Positions 44,475-57,400 of a stretch of DNA of 64,000 nucleotides are shown in pieces. The stretch lies in NCBI GenBank assembly GCA_032358165.1, contig JAALGY010000033.1, positions 930,001-994,000 on the forward strand, read 5' to 3'. A program made the position numbers and the translations under genes. This DNA is from Diplosphaera chodatii. Lineage: Eukaryota > Chlorophyta > Trebouxiophyceae > Prasiolales > Stichococcaceae. Each line of letters begins with the position of its first letter. Within the stretch, counting starts at the first letter, position 1. The notes beneath the pieces were generated by a model. That model saw nothing but the letters and a program-made list of their open reading frames with translations. It was not told the DNA's origin and did no database searches.

Positions 44475-47400
44475 CTAGCAGAGGCTGCCAGTGCAGACGA
44501 TGCCTGTCCAGCGGTCCTCCGGAGCCGCATCTGCAACAGGCTTTGCTTGCTCTGCTGCAGCGCTAACCCGTGGCCTCCTCTTTGCCTTCTTGACCCGCTG
44601 CGGCTGATCCACAGGCTGCTTTGCACTCTGTGTTGCAGGTTGCCCTGCCGCCTGCTCCGCACCCCGTTTTGCCAGTGTCTCTGCCGGCTGTGCAGTGATG
44701 TGCACTGCTGACTGTACCTTCTCAGTCACCAGCTCCTGTGGCAGTGCATATGCTGCACTGAATGGCAGCGCAGGCGAACGCCGTTGGATCCCAGCATCCT
44801 CGAATGCAGCCGCCAACACTGGCTCCAGTGACTTGAGATCGGCGAAGGTGTCCTGATAGATCCACCCTGCACATTGGCGGCAGCAGCAGGGTTTGGATGC
44901 ATGGGGTATGAAAATGCTTATGCATCCAATGCTGGCAGCCCGCATGCCATTGCTGCAGCGCTCATCAGCAATTTCGTTTGCACCTTCGAAGGGGTTGTCG
45001 TCTTGTGGCCTGGCCAGACTGTCACTTGGGTGCAGCCGGTAGTCTGCTGACCTGCCGACGTTGTCAAACCACTTCCTGTGGCAGTGGGAGGGCGTTGCTC
45101 AGTGAAGAGGATAAGCAGATAGATCTGCCAGCTATCATGCACCAAATGCGATCCCGTGCGTTGCTAGCCACACTTACCGTTGGAAGAAGGCGTGCTGTGG
45201 GTTGGTGTTGATCCAGTAGCTGTTCCGTACTGCCTGGATAGCACCCATCTGCCGATACAGCCCGCCGCGAATCACCCACTCCTCACTGCCTGGCTGTGTC
45301 AGGTTCCATCCGTATGGCAGCAGTTGCACCATGGAGGCATTCTGCAGATAAACATGCATCCGGTGTCCGTGTCATGACGCAGCACGCCAGTCAGTTCACA
45401 GACGCATGCCATGGTCGACGACGGCGCTACCACAGAGCCAGCGGAGAAAGGAACAGTCGTGCTGACCTCAGGCAGGAAGTATACATTGGTCATGCCCGCG
45501 CCGTGCATGCCAAGTAGGACATCGCTGCGCTGCATGAGGTCCACGGTATCGAACAGCCAGCCGCTGAAGTCTGTGACTGTGACGTCAACCTCCCAGTTGG
45601 CCTGGATGAAGCGCACCTGCATTTGAGGTACAGTATCGTTGCACCTGACGCAGGGCAGCAGCTGCAGCAAAACAGTGACAGCTATGTACGAAGGGCACCA
45701 GTTCTGCCGAAGCGCCCATGTGGTGCTCACCACATCCTCCTCATTCAGGAGAGACCTCGTGACCTTGGGCCCAGTGCGGCTCGAGAAGGTGACTTGTGGC
45801 AGGCGCTTGCCCGACCGCCAACCTGTGACACAGACACGCAGTGGCCGGGTTGCGTTGCCCCATTGTGGCTGTGTTCAGCTTTTGCTTGCGGCAGTCAGCA
45901 GCGCTTGTATGCACCAGCATGATGCACCTGCAGACGATGTGCTGCGTGGGCTGTTGGCATGCATCGCGGCTGTGTCTGCAATGCGCGAGCACCCTTCAGC
46001 AGCCATGCGCGCCCGGTCTTCGCCCGGTCGCAAGTGCTGCAGCTTGTGCGTCAGCGCAGATGACATCAGGAAACGTTGTGCAGCATGCAATGCCGGCTTG
46101 CGCAGGGCGAGCGTGGCATCATCGAATCTGCAAAGCACCAGACGTAAGTCAGTGACGTAGACATGCAGACGGCTGTGCGTAGAAGGTGCGGATTCAGCTG
46201 ACCTATCAGTTGCTGCAGCAGGCAGTGACAAGCGCACCCTGAAGAGTTGGTCCACTCGTTCCAGAAGGCGTCCAGCAGCATGTTGGTGCCGAGGATCAGC
46301 TTGCGGAAGCAGTGCCCCTGCAGCTGCCGCACTGTCGCCTGCGCTGGCGAGATATGGTGCAGCAGATGGCTCCAGTCCTGGTGGTACGCATGAGCCCCCA
46401 GAGCCACCAGTACCACCTGCAGAAACTTGCCCCAGACGACTGTGATTCTGTCCTGGGAACGCCGAGCACTGACTGCACCATTTGAGAGCAAGCTGGCAGC
46501 TGATGGATGCACACCCTTGTAATAAGGGATGTGGTGGGTCTGCACCTGTGCTGGCACAGGAGTGGGCACCAGCTCGCACTGGTGTGACTTCCCATCAATG
46601 ATTCTGCACGTGGATGAGTTGGCATCAGAACCACAGCATCTTCTAGATGACGTGCAAGCATTGTATTTTGCCTTGCGCCAAGTGGCTTACCTGGTGACAT
46701 GCTCTGGCGCAAGACCTGCATCAACAAGGGTATGAAAGACCGACAAAAAGCCATCGTTCATGAAATGGAAAATGTTGTCAGGAAAGGCGGCATGGAACAA
46801 GATCGCGGGCTTAGTCACCCAATGTGTGCACCTACGAGTGGGCGGGAGTACCGTCAGTCCTTATCCTGAAGACTGATACATGCATGTGTCATGCAAACGC
46901 CGACATACATCCAATGCTTGTCATGAATACGTCACGCAATGTGGACACATAGACATACAACGTGTGTTGCGGCCTCCACTCACGTTGTTAGCGGGCTAGC
47001 CATGCCCTCTGGGACCGCCGTGTACGATACACCAATATATGTGTCTGGTCCGCTGTTATCCTTGCGATACATCTGCAAACGTATCTGATATCAGTTCGAA
47101 CACGTCCAGCAGCACGATGGAAGTATAAACTCATGGGATGTCAAAGGATGCTGGGAGTGCTCACCTTGGGCTGGATCTGCTGGCTGTCGGGGATGGTTTG
47201 GTTCTGTGGGTGGTAGAAGTACACACCAAATTCGTTGTCGCCTGCCCAGTCCAGCTGCGATTTGATACACGGATGTAATAAACTAAACAATTCCCTCGCC
47301 TGAGATCGACGGTGCCGCCAGCAAGACAACATGCCGGCTGCAATCTCCTACCTTTACATCTTCAAACACATGGTAGTGCGACTCGCCCCACTGACCCTTT

Positions 47401-47928
47401 CTGCACGTGATTGCGCGTACATTATGTACCAGCAATAAGCATGAACATTCTGCATGTCCCTTTCGGTTGATATTCACACACTGGTTACCCTTTTGGGGAT
47501 GTGTCAGCACGCAGCAGGGGTGAGTGGTGCAGGCTCCGGACCGAAGACCAGGTTGGCGGCCCTTCAACCACGGTCGTCACCTACGCGATACATGTTCTCC
47601 GCATGGCAATGACTGCAACATCCTGAACGCCTATTTCATCCACAGGTCCACCACACAGAGCTACTGCTTGCCGTATGCAACTGCCCTGCCGACTCACCAG
47701 ATCAGCATCTCCGTCAGCTCGCAAATCCTGCAGCCCCAGGTGCAATGAGTCGGCAGGATATTGTGATGAACCCTGCAGGCCTCGTCTCGGCTGGCGGATC
47801 TGGTGCGCCACAGCCTCGCCGGTGCTGAACAGGCTGCGACTGGCCAGCAGCGTCACCAGCATGCAACCCATCACCATCCCATGTGCAAGCAGCCGCAGAC
47901 TCGAAGTCTTGTTGTGCGGGGCACGCAT
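44475..47928 (-). CDS. GT61-family glycosyltransferase (DUF563), type II membrane protein
   Basis: Thirteen exons: complement of 44475-44866, 44984-45075, 45178-45341, 45467-45616, 45731-45822, 45928-46127, 46238-46603, 46691-46831, 46984-47072, 47165-47254, 47352-47400, 47489-47580 and 47698-47928, giving 715 residues. A short cytosolic tail and hydrophobic anchor (LRLLAHGMVMGCMLVTLLAS, about 11-30) predict a Golgi type II protein. GT61 features: WVTKPAILFHAAFPDNIFHF, CFRKLILGTN, VTFSSRTGPKVTRSLLNEED, and SDVLLGMHGAGMTNVYFLPE, the family's donor-binding hallmark. Then NASMVQLLPYGWN follows. GT61 includes plant xylosyl- and arabinosyltransferases and EOGT; substrate is unknown. After the catalytic region is an unusual C-terminal tail of about 90 residues, Gln/Ala-rich then basic (RVKKAKRRPR). 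The start is the ATG at 47928, next to the anchor. Confidence 0.88.
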
Positions 47929-48362
47929 GGCTGCTGACAACTTGGTCACTGCGTGCACAGCACCCGCGCCCGCTGGACACAATGCAGCGGCAACCAGGCT
48001 CACTAGTCGGCAAGACGGGACCCAAGTTGTCGATGGGTCAGATCCAGAGTGGAGATGCGTCAGATGGAGTCAGAGCACGTTCTTGAGACGGTCAGGACGT
48101 GCGCATGAGGGCCGCAGCTGCGCATCGGAAACATCGACAAGGACAGGTCAAGGGGAATAATAGATATTCCCCCTTGGACAGGTGTGTGAGAATAACAGGG
48201 TCGGCGTAAAAGCACACGGAAAGGTCAGACTGTCTGCGCCCTTTGAGTAACCATCAAACAGTCTGCAGCCAAGGCCTGACGGTTGCAAAAGCTTCTCTTT
48301 GTATCAGCTGTTGCTTTTAGCCGCCGAGACCCGGCGCCTGACACACAGCGAGGCTGTCATTT
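47929..48362. promoter_or_regulatory. Divergent promoter region GT61 / BZW
   Basis: 434 bp between outward-facing starts. Its most notable content is the inverted repeat at 48149-48176, flanked on both sides by GGACAGGT. Confidence 0.5.
48149..48176. repeat. Near-perfect inverted repeat in a divergent promoter
   Basis: CAAGGGGAATA and TATTCCCCCTTG are reverse complements apart from one extra C, separated by five bases. The octamer GGACAGGT flanks the left arm and recurs, overlapping the right arm end, as a direct repeat. This could bind a dimeric regulator or form a hairpin in a 5' UTR. Confidence 0.7.
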
Positions 48363-51300
48363 ATGAGGTAAGCTCGATGTTGCAGCCGATCAGGGCTGGG
48401 CAAGCTTGACAGCAGCACCTTGTGGGGTGCTCGTGCAGCAGCTGGCGCTGCCTGCTGCTTGTATGATGTGTATCTGATGACGTCCAGTCCGTTCTGCGAC
48501 CCTTTGCTGACAGCTGCTGTGCTGGTGCTGCCGCAGCTCAAAGGAGGAGAAGCCCACACTTGCGTGAGTCCTGCAGCGGCATGCATGCTGCGTCTGTGCA
48601 AACCTCTGCACCTGCACGTCCTACATATCAGGGCTGTCAACTCGTCGACATTTGGCTCATGCTGCTGATGAACATGCTGCAGTGGAGCGACGCTCAAGAC
48701 TCGCAAGCGGAACATCAGCGTTCCCTTGGACCCGGGCTCCTTTGCGGATGCTGTCATCACTATCATAAACGACGCGAAGACGCCGGATGCGCCTCTGGAC
48801 AAGAACCTAGCTGCGGCTGTCAAGGGCCTTGAGGGTGAGCAGCTCAGAGCTCGAGGCAAACCAATGTGCTGCATGGCGGTGGGCGGGATGAAGCATGGAG
48901 CAAGCGTGACATGTTACTATCTGTGCCCAGGCAGTGAATCTGATTGCCGAGTCAACTGGCCTGCTGTAGGAGTGGACTTGGACTTTTCCCGGTATGGCGA
49001 GACGCTGTTTGAGGTGCTGTTTGCCGGCGGCCGCATGGCCGGCGGCGGCAATGTCATCTCGGAGGGAAAGAAGCTCGACACAAGCGTGAGTCATGCCTGC
49101 ATGTGTCGTAGCCAGTCAGCAGGCATGGCCATGCAGAAGCTGAGCATTGTGGATGGGAGCATGGTGCAAATTTTAAGACAACGGAAGTGGCAACTGGCGT
49201 GTTGAGTACAGGTGCTGGCGGCGGAGCCAACACGTGAGGCAATCATGCCATACATGGAGGCAATCAAGGGCCTCGTCAGGTATGACAGGAACACTTGACA
49301 CAAAGTTTCCGGAAGCCTTACATCCAGATGGCCGCAGCAATGACCATCCTCATGGCACATTGTGACCTGGGCATGAGAAGGTATGTGCGACCTGCAGACG
49401 GCGGCCCTTCCTGATTCGCTCTCTGGAAAACACACTGGTAAAGCTGATTCTTTCGCTGGAGTTCTATGATGACGTCGGCCGTCAGAAGATTGCCATTGGT
49501 GAGCTGGGTTGCGGTGGTGTCCCAACACTGTTGCATGCAATGTTGTCATATCACAAGTCATATCACAAGTGCACCGCCATGCAGCCTGCATCGTCTGGAT
49601 GTATCCTGTGTTTACACTCGCAGTGTTTTGCTTGTGGCACCATCTCCTACCTGTGACGGGCCTCCTGTTGGTGTCTGCAGCAATGGCGCGTGTGTTCGTG
49701 CTCAAGGTCGGCGTGCTGCCCGACCGGGTGCTGGTGCCGCTGCTGAACGACCGCATGGTCGCCAAGGTGCTTGGCTCAATCCGTGTTGATACCTGCACGC
49801 CAGTCCTGCTACACTCAGCATTTCTGCCTGCGTTCTGCAGCACTAGTCAGGCGTTTTGCTCATGTCAGCAGCATGCTGCCTTGGTACATGCAGATGAGTA
49901 CAGAACGCACAAGGCGTGAGTGGGGCACATCAGCGCCGTAAGAGCAAACAATGCTGACCCACGTCTGACTGTGCACAACAACCGCTGCAGGGCACGATTT
50001 TGGCGTTTGTGACGGAGTTCTTCGCGGACTTCCTGGCCACGGACAGCGTCGACGACCTGGTGGCGCTGCTGAAGAAGGCGCGCCTGGATGAGCGCCTGCT
50101 GGAGTTCTTCCCGCCCCAGCAGCGCACCCTGGAGCAATTTAACGACCACTTCAAGGTGTACTTCAGAGTGCACATCTCAGACTGTGCAGCTCAGCCGTCG
50201 CTTTGGCAGTCATGAGGAACATGGTGTGCACAGCGCAGCGTGCACTCCTGATGGTCCTGTTGCTGTGACTTCATCCAGTGATGTAAATGTCTGACAGTCT
50301 TCCTTGTCATCTCAGGCACACGGCATGCAGTCGGTGGTGGACTACAACAACGGCAAGGTGGCGCAGGTGTGCTGATTCGAGCTCGGCCAATCTTACTGCT
50401 GCTCAGCAGCCTGAACACCACGCAGGCAACATGCACATAGTTGCAGCTTGCAAGACGTCATGCTGGGCGCTTCCTGCAGACTGCGGCGCCGAGTCCATGT
50501 ACTCTGAGTTGTTCTGTTCCAGCCAGACCCTTGGATGCCTTGCGACAGGTACATCTGGTGGAACTGGCGGCACAGCTGGAGGAAATGGTCACGGCAGAGC
50601 CGCCAGTGCCAGTGGCGGATGCCATCGCGCTGTGCAAGGCACAGAAGGCGGAGTGGAACCTGCCTGAGGTCGAGATCCTCAAGGTATGGGCACCCGCTCA
50701 TGCCGGCTAATGCACCAGTGGCAACACTGCTGTGCTACCTGTATGGCGCCTGCCAGGCACCGATGTGGATGCATATACTTGCTTGTTGGCTGCCTTGTAG
50801 CATGCTGCAATGTGCGGCGAAAGGAGTCGTCATGCTTACAGTGGATCAGTGCTGGTATTTATACGCAGGTGCTGTGGAACACGCTGATCGGTGCGGTGCC
50901 GCTGGGCGGCAAGAACCACCAGCAGATCCAGACAGCGGTGGCAAAGCAGGTGAAGAAGTACCAGAAGCTGCTGGAGGCTTTCTCCGGCTCCGCCCGCCTG
51001 GAGGCCGCCCTCATGGTCCACATCCAGGTGCGCCTCCGGCCATGTGACCAGCAGCTCGCCGCTGCCCAGCAACTGCATGCGCATCCGCAGCAAACGTGCT
51101 TGTGTGCTCCTCAGAGTCCATCAAGCTACAGCATTCTCACAGATCATTACTGCGAGGGCACCAAGCAGCCTGCGCAGGGCGACAAGCAATGTCTTCTGTC
51201 CGAATCTATTCTGGTGGTGCGAGTGCAGGTGTACTGCTATGAGGACCCGAAGCTGCTGAAGCTGTTCTCGGCGGTGATCCGCATCCTGTATGACGCCGAC

Positions 51301-51600
51301 ATTCTGGACGAGGACACCATCAAGTTCTGGTATAAGAAGGGTTCCCACCCCAAGGTGTGCTTCTTCTCGACACGCTTTTGTTGCCACTTGCCCGGCTCTT
51401 GTCTGGCCAACACCTGGCCTGTGGACAGTAGGTCACAGGCCATTGTGAGCCACCAGTCCTGCTCGTCATCTGTCGCTCAGAAGTTGTGAGCCTAAGACCA
51501 GCTGCTGGCCTGCCATGTACAGGGGCGCAATGTGTTTCAGCGCGACATGGAGCCCTTCCTCAAGTGGCTCGATGAGGCGGAGGAAGAGGAGGAGGAGTGA
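48363..51600 (+). CDS. BZW: BZW / eIF5-mimic protein (W2-domain translation regulator)
   Basis: Thirteen coding exons: 48363-48367, 48537-48563, 48683-48834, 48970-49085, 49212-49279, 49398-49498, 49681-49766, 49991-50155, 50316-50366, 50549-50683, 50869-51027, 51229-51354 and 51523-51600. They join to 422 residues, the normal BZW length (about 419). The N-terminus reads SSKEEKPTLAGATLKTRKRN. Middle: DFSRYGETLFEVLFAGGRMA, FVTEFFADFLATDSVDDLVA, ARLDERLLEFFPPQQRTLEQ. The C-terminal W2 domain has VLWNTLIGAVPL, YCYEDPKLLKLFSAVIRILY, IKFWYKKG and FLKWLDEAEEEE, with the aromatic and acidic (AA) boxes. By family it competes with eIF5 for eIF2/eIF3 and tunes start-codon stringency. The ATG is in a 5-nt coding exon (ATGAG), supported by the exact match of the next exon's phase and sequence. 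Confidence 0.93.
49545..49568 (+). repeat. Perfect 12-bp tandem duplication in a BZW intron
   Basis: GTCATATCACAA occurs twice back to back inside the intron between the exons ending 49498 and starting 49681. Probably a simple replication slippage product. Confidence 0.85.
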
Positions 51601-51818
51601 ACTGGGCTGCGGTGTATGCCATTGCAGTGTGCTGGCCACTGCAGATTCAGCCTGGCTGCATTGCTGTTGTGGTGATGAGAATGGAACAAGTTCAGGGGCT
51701 TGAACGATGAGGCCCAGGCAGTGAAATGCTGTGCACAGTGTTGGCAGTCTCAGCCTCATTGTCAACTCAGACCCACGGTCACCATAGCAACAAATTCTGT
51801 CGCAAGCCAGCTGCTCCT

Positions 51819-53490
51819 TCACTCCTTCTTCTGCCGCTGCTGCTTTTTGTACCACCTCGAGCGCAGGCCTCTGTGCAAGTACATCAGGTACGCGTTCACC
51901 AGCACGTCTGGCAAGCACGACAGCACCCATGCCATGAAGGCATGCACCCAGTATGGCGCAGCTGTGGAGCCATAGCCGATCTGCCGCAGACCCGCATCCA
52001 CCTGTTGTCAGTCAGAGCTCGGGTCAAAACTCTTTTGAGAGGAAAATAATTGACTGGAGCACGTGCTCATGACTCTGGGGGCAGGGAGCGAACGGATGCA
52101 CAAGAAAACACATGACAGCGAATGGCATCAGTATCAATGGACTGCACCCAGGTGGTCGGGCTGGGGGCGTCCAGCCGTGGCCGCCGGATCTTGGACATCT
52201 TGGTGGCAACATAGAAGGGCGCCTGATTCTCCACCGTCACACCGTATGCGCTGCACTCTGCCTGCAGGTCCCTGCTGAGCTCGTCCACGTATGCCTGTCC
52301 CGGTGGCAAGGTTTTGTCAGTTTATGGTATCAGAGGTTGGAGCAGGTGGGTTGGCTGAGACGGTGCACACAGCCAACTGTAGGTATGCAGTCGACTCAGC
52401 ATGACACAGCAAATTGCCATTGAAGCTGCTGCTGCTGCGAAGGTCTGTGGTACTGCCCACCTTTGTGGCGCCATAGACAGCGTACAGCGGGTAGGAGGGC
52501 AGGAATGTCGCTGATCCGCTGCCCACATTGACGATGGCGCCCCGCTTGCGCGCCTTCATGCCCGGCACTGCGATGCTGGACATCTGCAGCAACGCGGAGA
52601 AGGCTCACACTTCATGTACTAGTCACTTTTCTGGTTCTTCTTGACACTTTTGAGTCACGTGCATCCTTGCACATCTGCGAAAGGATCAGCCAGGTGAGTC
52701 CCTTGGCCGCAACATGTATCACAGATCACGTACCCGGGTGATGCCAACCACGTTGACCTTGATCAGGCTGTCAATATCCTGCTGGCTGACCGCGTCAAAG
52801 TACTCTGCATAACAAAGTGCAGTCATTTGCTCAGTGCTTCACTCGCCTCTATCTTATGCACAGCATGCCCAGGCCTCTGCAAAGGGCATGACACATCAGT
52901 TGCTAGGTCTGAGTGCTCACCAGCATGGTCGTACGACACGCCAGCGCTGTTGATCAGTACTCCCACAGGCACGCTGGACACCACTGCGCTGATTGCCTCC
53001 CAGGTGTCCTCTGTTGCTGTGGCAAAGTCCGCTGGGACCACCTTTGTCTGCACCGAGAAGCGGGACTCCAAGTCCGCCGCCACTGCCTGCAGCTTCGACT
53101 CCGTGCGCGAGATGAGCACAATGTTGAAGCCTGCGCGGCAAAAGCAGCAAGCATGCTATTAGCTGGTTGTACCTCTCATGCAGACAGTCCGCCTGCGACA
53201 GCTGCAGACAGATGATCACAAGCGCCAAGCTGGCGGTATGTGATCCTCGCACCTCGCTTGGCGAGTCTCTCGGCGTACGCCTTGCCGATGCCGTCGGTGG
53301 CACCAGTCACAACAGCCCAGTCGCCCAGCTTCCTGAGATTGCGCCCTGGCCGCAGGAAGTATACCCAGAGGGCGCGCACAAGCTGCAGGAACAATCGTGT
53401 ATACGTCCACAGTCCAACCAGCAGGCCGCCAAAGAAGATGACCCAGACCAGGAGAATGGGCAGATCCTCGCGGAATGTGGGCTGCGGCAT
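51819..53490 (-). CDS. KCR: Very-long-chain 3-ketoacyl-CoA reductase (KCR / HSD17B12 family)
   Basis: Six exons: complement of 51819-52001, 52148-52294, 52461-52583, 52734-52804, 52921-53130 and 53253-53490, 323 residues. An N-terminal membrane segment ([19 protein letters not shown]) precedes the SDR fold: [20 protein letters not shown] for the NADPH-binding loop, [39 protein letters not shown] with the catalytic serine, and [14 protein letters not shown] with the Y-x3-K pair. The C-terminal helix [17 protein letters not shown] and a basic tail ending KKQQRQKKE fit an ER protein. By family it carries out the second step of fatty-acid elongation, reducing 3-ketoacyl-CoA. All catalytic residues are present. 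It converges on BZW with only about 220 bp between stops. Confidence 0.95.
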
Positions 53491-54449
53491 GGTGGGCTTG
53501 CAAGATCAACAGGTTACAATGTTCTATGGGCCGTCTGGAAGCTGCCGAACCGGAGGTCCATCGTCACTGTGTCACGTCTGATACAGCACATAAAGGAACG
53601 TGGTAACGTAGGCATATGCACGCCATGCGAACATGTTGCTTTGTAGCATTATAGGGCTGCAGGCACCATGCTGCAGGGCAGCTATTCGGGACCACGGCAG
53701 GGTTTAGAGGCTACAGCTTGAGCAGCGCGCATATAGAGTTGTAAGCCTTGGTCGCGTCGATGATCGCCTAGAAATCTTCAGGATTGTGCATGGGGCGATC
53801 CAGCCTGATGTGGTTTGCGGTCACCCTGCGTTCATGGTGGTATACACCCCGCAGGCGTGCTGCAACGTGTTATCCTGCGTTGATGTGATTTCGAAGCTTC
53901 TTCGGGCGACTCGAACAGGCACACTCTCTCGCTCATATATCTCAGTGGACATCTCGCTGGCCAGCAAATGCGGCGAACGGCTCGCTGGACTCGCCCGGGT
54001 GTGATCGCGACCAAGTCACGTGCACACCCGGAAAACGCTGCCTGCAATGAAGACTAAAGGTCAGACAAACACGGCGTGATGGCCGCACCGGTCATCACGG
54101 CACGCATGGATAAGCATGAATTATGTTGAGCTTCTCTGGGGTCGAGGCACCCTGACTTCAGCGGGAGCATGCTGCTCACGACAGACTATCGTGCAAATCA
54201 GTCGATGATGTTGCACCGCAGGGGTGCAGCCGACTATGCAATTGGGTTGCCGGCCGCCTATGATCGATTCAACATCTTCAAAGATTCTTTCTTGGCGGAC
54301 TGCGCCGCATATCATCGTCTTTTGCATCCCAGAGGTGTGACTGCTGGTCAAGCCTGGCACTGATGAACTGAGGTCTCGGGTGCCATACAGGCTGCATGAA
54401 CACTTGAGTTTCTGCTGACCGAACAAAAGATCGTTCGCAATGCCGCAGA
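53491..54449. promoter_or_regulatory. Divergent intergenic region KCR / AP2 factor
   Basis: About 960 bp between outward-facing starts, AT-richer than the exons. It must hold both promoters. Small frames (e.g. 53786-54004 on plus) have no support. Confidence 0.5.
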
Positions 54450-57400
54450 ATGGACGATGAAGGCCTGAACAACAACGCAGACCAGGTGCCGTCAATGGCG
54501 TGGACGCCCCGGATTACCATCACCAGGGGCGGCAGGCCGCCCAGGATCAGGATAGGCGACAGCACCGTAGCAGGAGGGAATCAGTATGACCGTCGGCCCA
54601 GCAGCTCCGCCGCCCATGGTGCGGGTCCACAGCGCGCCCTGCACCAGCCAGCAGCGGTGTCCAGCCGGACAGGACCTGCCTTTCTGGAGGCAAGACAGCC
54701 ACTGCCGCTGCTGTCACAGCCATATCGCGCAGACTCCCAGGATGCCGGCGCGTTGCCACCTGTGGTGCAGCTGCAGCCGTTTCAGAGCATGCGTGCAGAC
54801 AGCCTTGGCAGCGGCAAGGGTTGCCGATCGCCAGCGCCTCATCGGCAACCAGCAGAGGAGGACATCTTCGGGATGCCACTGCGCGGACTGGCTCTGCCAA
54901 GTGCAAGCCTCAGCTTTCTGAGTCCAGCGGCACAGCTGTTGCTGAGCCCGCCATCCAGCACTGCTGTCGTCGTCACGGGCTACAGCAGCCAGCCACTGTC
55001 CATGCCGCTGCAAACTGTACAACATGAAGGTGACTGTCACATATGACTGGGCCAGCACTTCACGTGTTGCACCTTGCATGTGAGCTGGTCTGATTGGGGC
55101 ACGACTGTGCTTTAAGTATCTGCAGAAGCAGTAACCTCAGCTGGCGAGCGGTGTGTCAGTGGCCAGGGCCCCCCTGCTCGAAGGCGCAGCTCTTTCTTCA
55201 GTTGGGATGGCCTGAATTTTGATCCTGCTGAGCTCGAAGGTGTATATACATATGCACCTGTGCTGCAGCCATTGGGGAATTACGGGCGTCCTGTGTCACC
55301 TGTACTGCTTATGCTTCCAAGTGCAGCCTGCCTGCTGCATATGTGCTGCAGCTATGGCCGACCCGACATTGGGTATGGGCAGCCCCCTCTGGACGCTGCC
55401 AACCTTGACGCCGCCCGGGCCAGACCTGCAGCGATGTAGCACAGCAGGCGACAGCAGTATGCCTGCTGTTCGGACCCCTGAGGGATCGCTGCAGCCAGGC
55501 GTGCAGTCACAGTCGTCATGGGACCACAACAATATGCTGGTGAGCAACAAGCTTGACAGTGATGGCACAAGTGTGAAGTGACCACTATTTGAAGCCCAGC
55601 CTGTGAGTCATGCCTGCTCCTCACTGTCTGCAGTTCAGGTACCCATCACCAGTTGCTCGTCAGCATCTGCCGCCACCACTTCCTCTGCCGACACTCCAGC
55701 AGCAGCCGCAGTACCGAGGGCAGCTGCCGCACAACGGCTTTGCCTTCCCTGGGGTCCCGGGCCCGGTCTGGCCACCAGCTGGCGGCACCCAAGCTCAGCT
55801 CAGCAGCAGCTTTGCGCCAGGTCACTGGCCGAACTCGAGCAGCCTCACGCCTTCGAGCCAACCACACGGCTCACCCGGCAGGCAGTGTGGCTCACAGGAG
55901 CTCGGTGGACTGCTTGCAGGTCCAGGCAGGCAGGGAACCACCATCTGCAGCATTGCACCGGGTTCAGCACCAGCAGCCGTGTTACCTGCGCCGATACCTG
56001 TCACAGCAGGAGAGCTGCAGTGTGGCGGAGCAGCGGGGCCAGAATCCCCTGGCAGCAGCACATCCACGCCAACCAAGCGGAAGCGAGCGTCAGTTGCCCC
56101 TGGCGAGCGAGGCAACGCTTCTGCCAGCGGCGGGGATCCCAGAAGCCCCCAGAAGGCCAGCAGGTATGTGCAGTTGTCCAGCATGTGTCAAGTCAAGTCA
56201 ACTGGCCGCACACTCGAGAGTTCCCTGAGAGCTGATCTACAGAAAGTGTTGGTAAGCAGGGCAGCTGCCGGCCGCAGCAGACCAGCAGCTGTAGCGGCAG
56301 CCACAGCCCCAGATTCAGATGCAGCTGGCACCGGCACGACCTCGGCCTATCGAGGCGTCAGCAGACACAGGTCAGATCTAGTAGGCAATGTCCAGATGCT
56401 CATGCGATCTGTTGATAGGGCACAGAAGCATGTTGTAATTCATGCCCGATCACAGATGTCCTGCCACCCGATGCTGAGTCTCGTATCTGGTCGTATCTGG
56501 TGGATTTCTGCAGACTCACCAATCGGTGGGAGGCATCTCTGTGGCTGAACGGTCGCCAGCTGTACCTGGGCGGGTTCAACAGCGAGGCAGACGCTGCGCA
56601 TTCCTATGACCTAGTGGCACTGTCGTGCAAGGGGTTGCATGTTGCCACCAATTTTCCCAATGGAACCTACACTGCCGAACTGGCTGAGCTGGCTGGCAGC
56701 ACCCAGGTGCGGATGTGAGCGGAAGATCGGCCATGTTTTTACGAGATACATAGAACATCCAGACTAATCATAGGCACCCTTCCTTGCAGTCTCATCTGTG
56801 CAGAGACGCAATGGTGTGAAGATCCATTGCACATCAGAACTGCATACTGAAGGTTGCTGTGCTGTGAGCGCAGGAGGAAATAGTTGCATATGTCCGCCGC
56901 AAAAGCAGTGCATTCACTCGGGGTAAATCCCGCTTCCGGGGCGTGTCAGGACACAATGGACGCTGGGAGGCGCGCATTGGCGCCTTTGGTGGCCGGAAGA
57001 ACGTATGACCCGCTGACATATGCCTTTGCTTGCTGTCTCTGAGACACCCAACGCCCACAGCTGCATGCTGCCTTGACGCAATCTCAACATTATCTTTGCG
57101 GTCATACTGTGCGGAGACACCAAGCTCCAAGTGCTGCAGGTGTCTTTTGGAGTGCACAGAACAGAAGAGGAGGCGGCGCGGCAGTATGACCGGGCGCTCA
57201 TCATCGTGAAGGGGCGCCTGGCCAAGACCAACTTCCCGGTGGGCGACTATGACCGCGAGATTGAGGCCTACGAGCAGCTCCTCTGGCAGCGGTGAGCTGC
57301 ATGGTGTCACATTGCACATGGACACCAATGAGTGACTGTGACACAGTTGCAGCACTAGAAGGCTGCCAGTAGACTGACAGTGTACTTCCCAACATACCAC

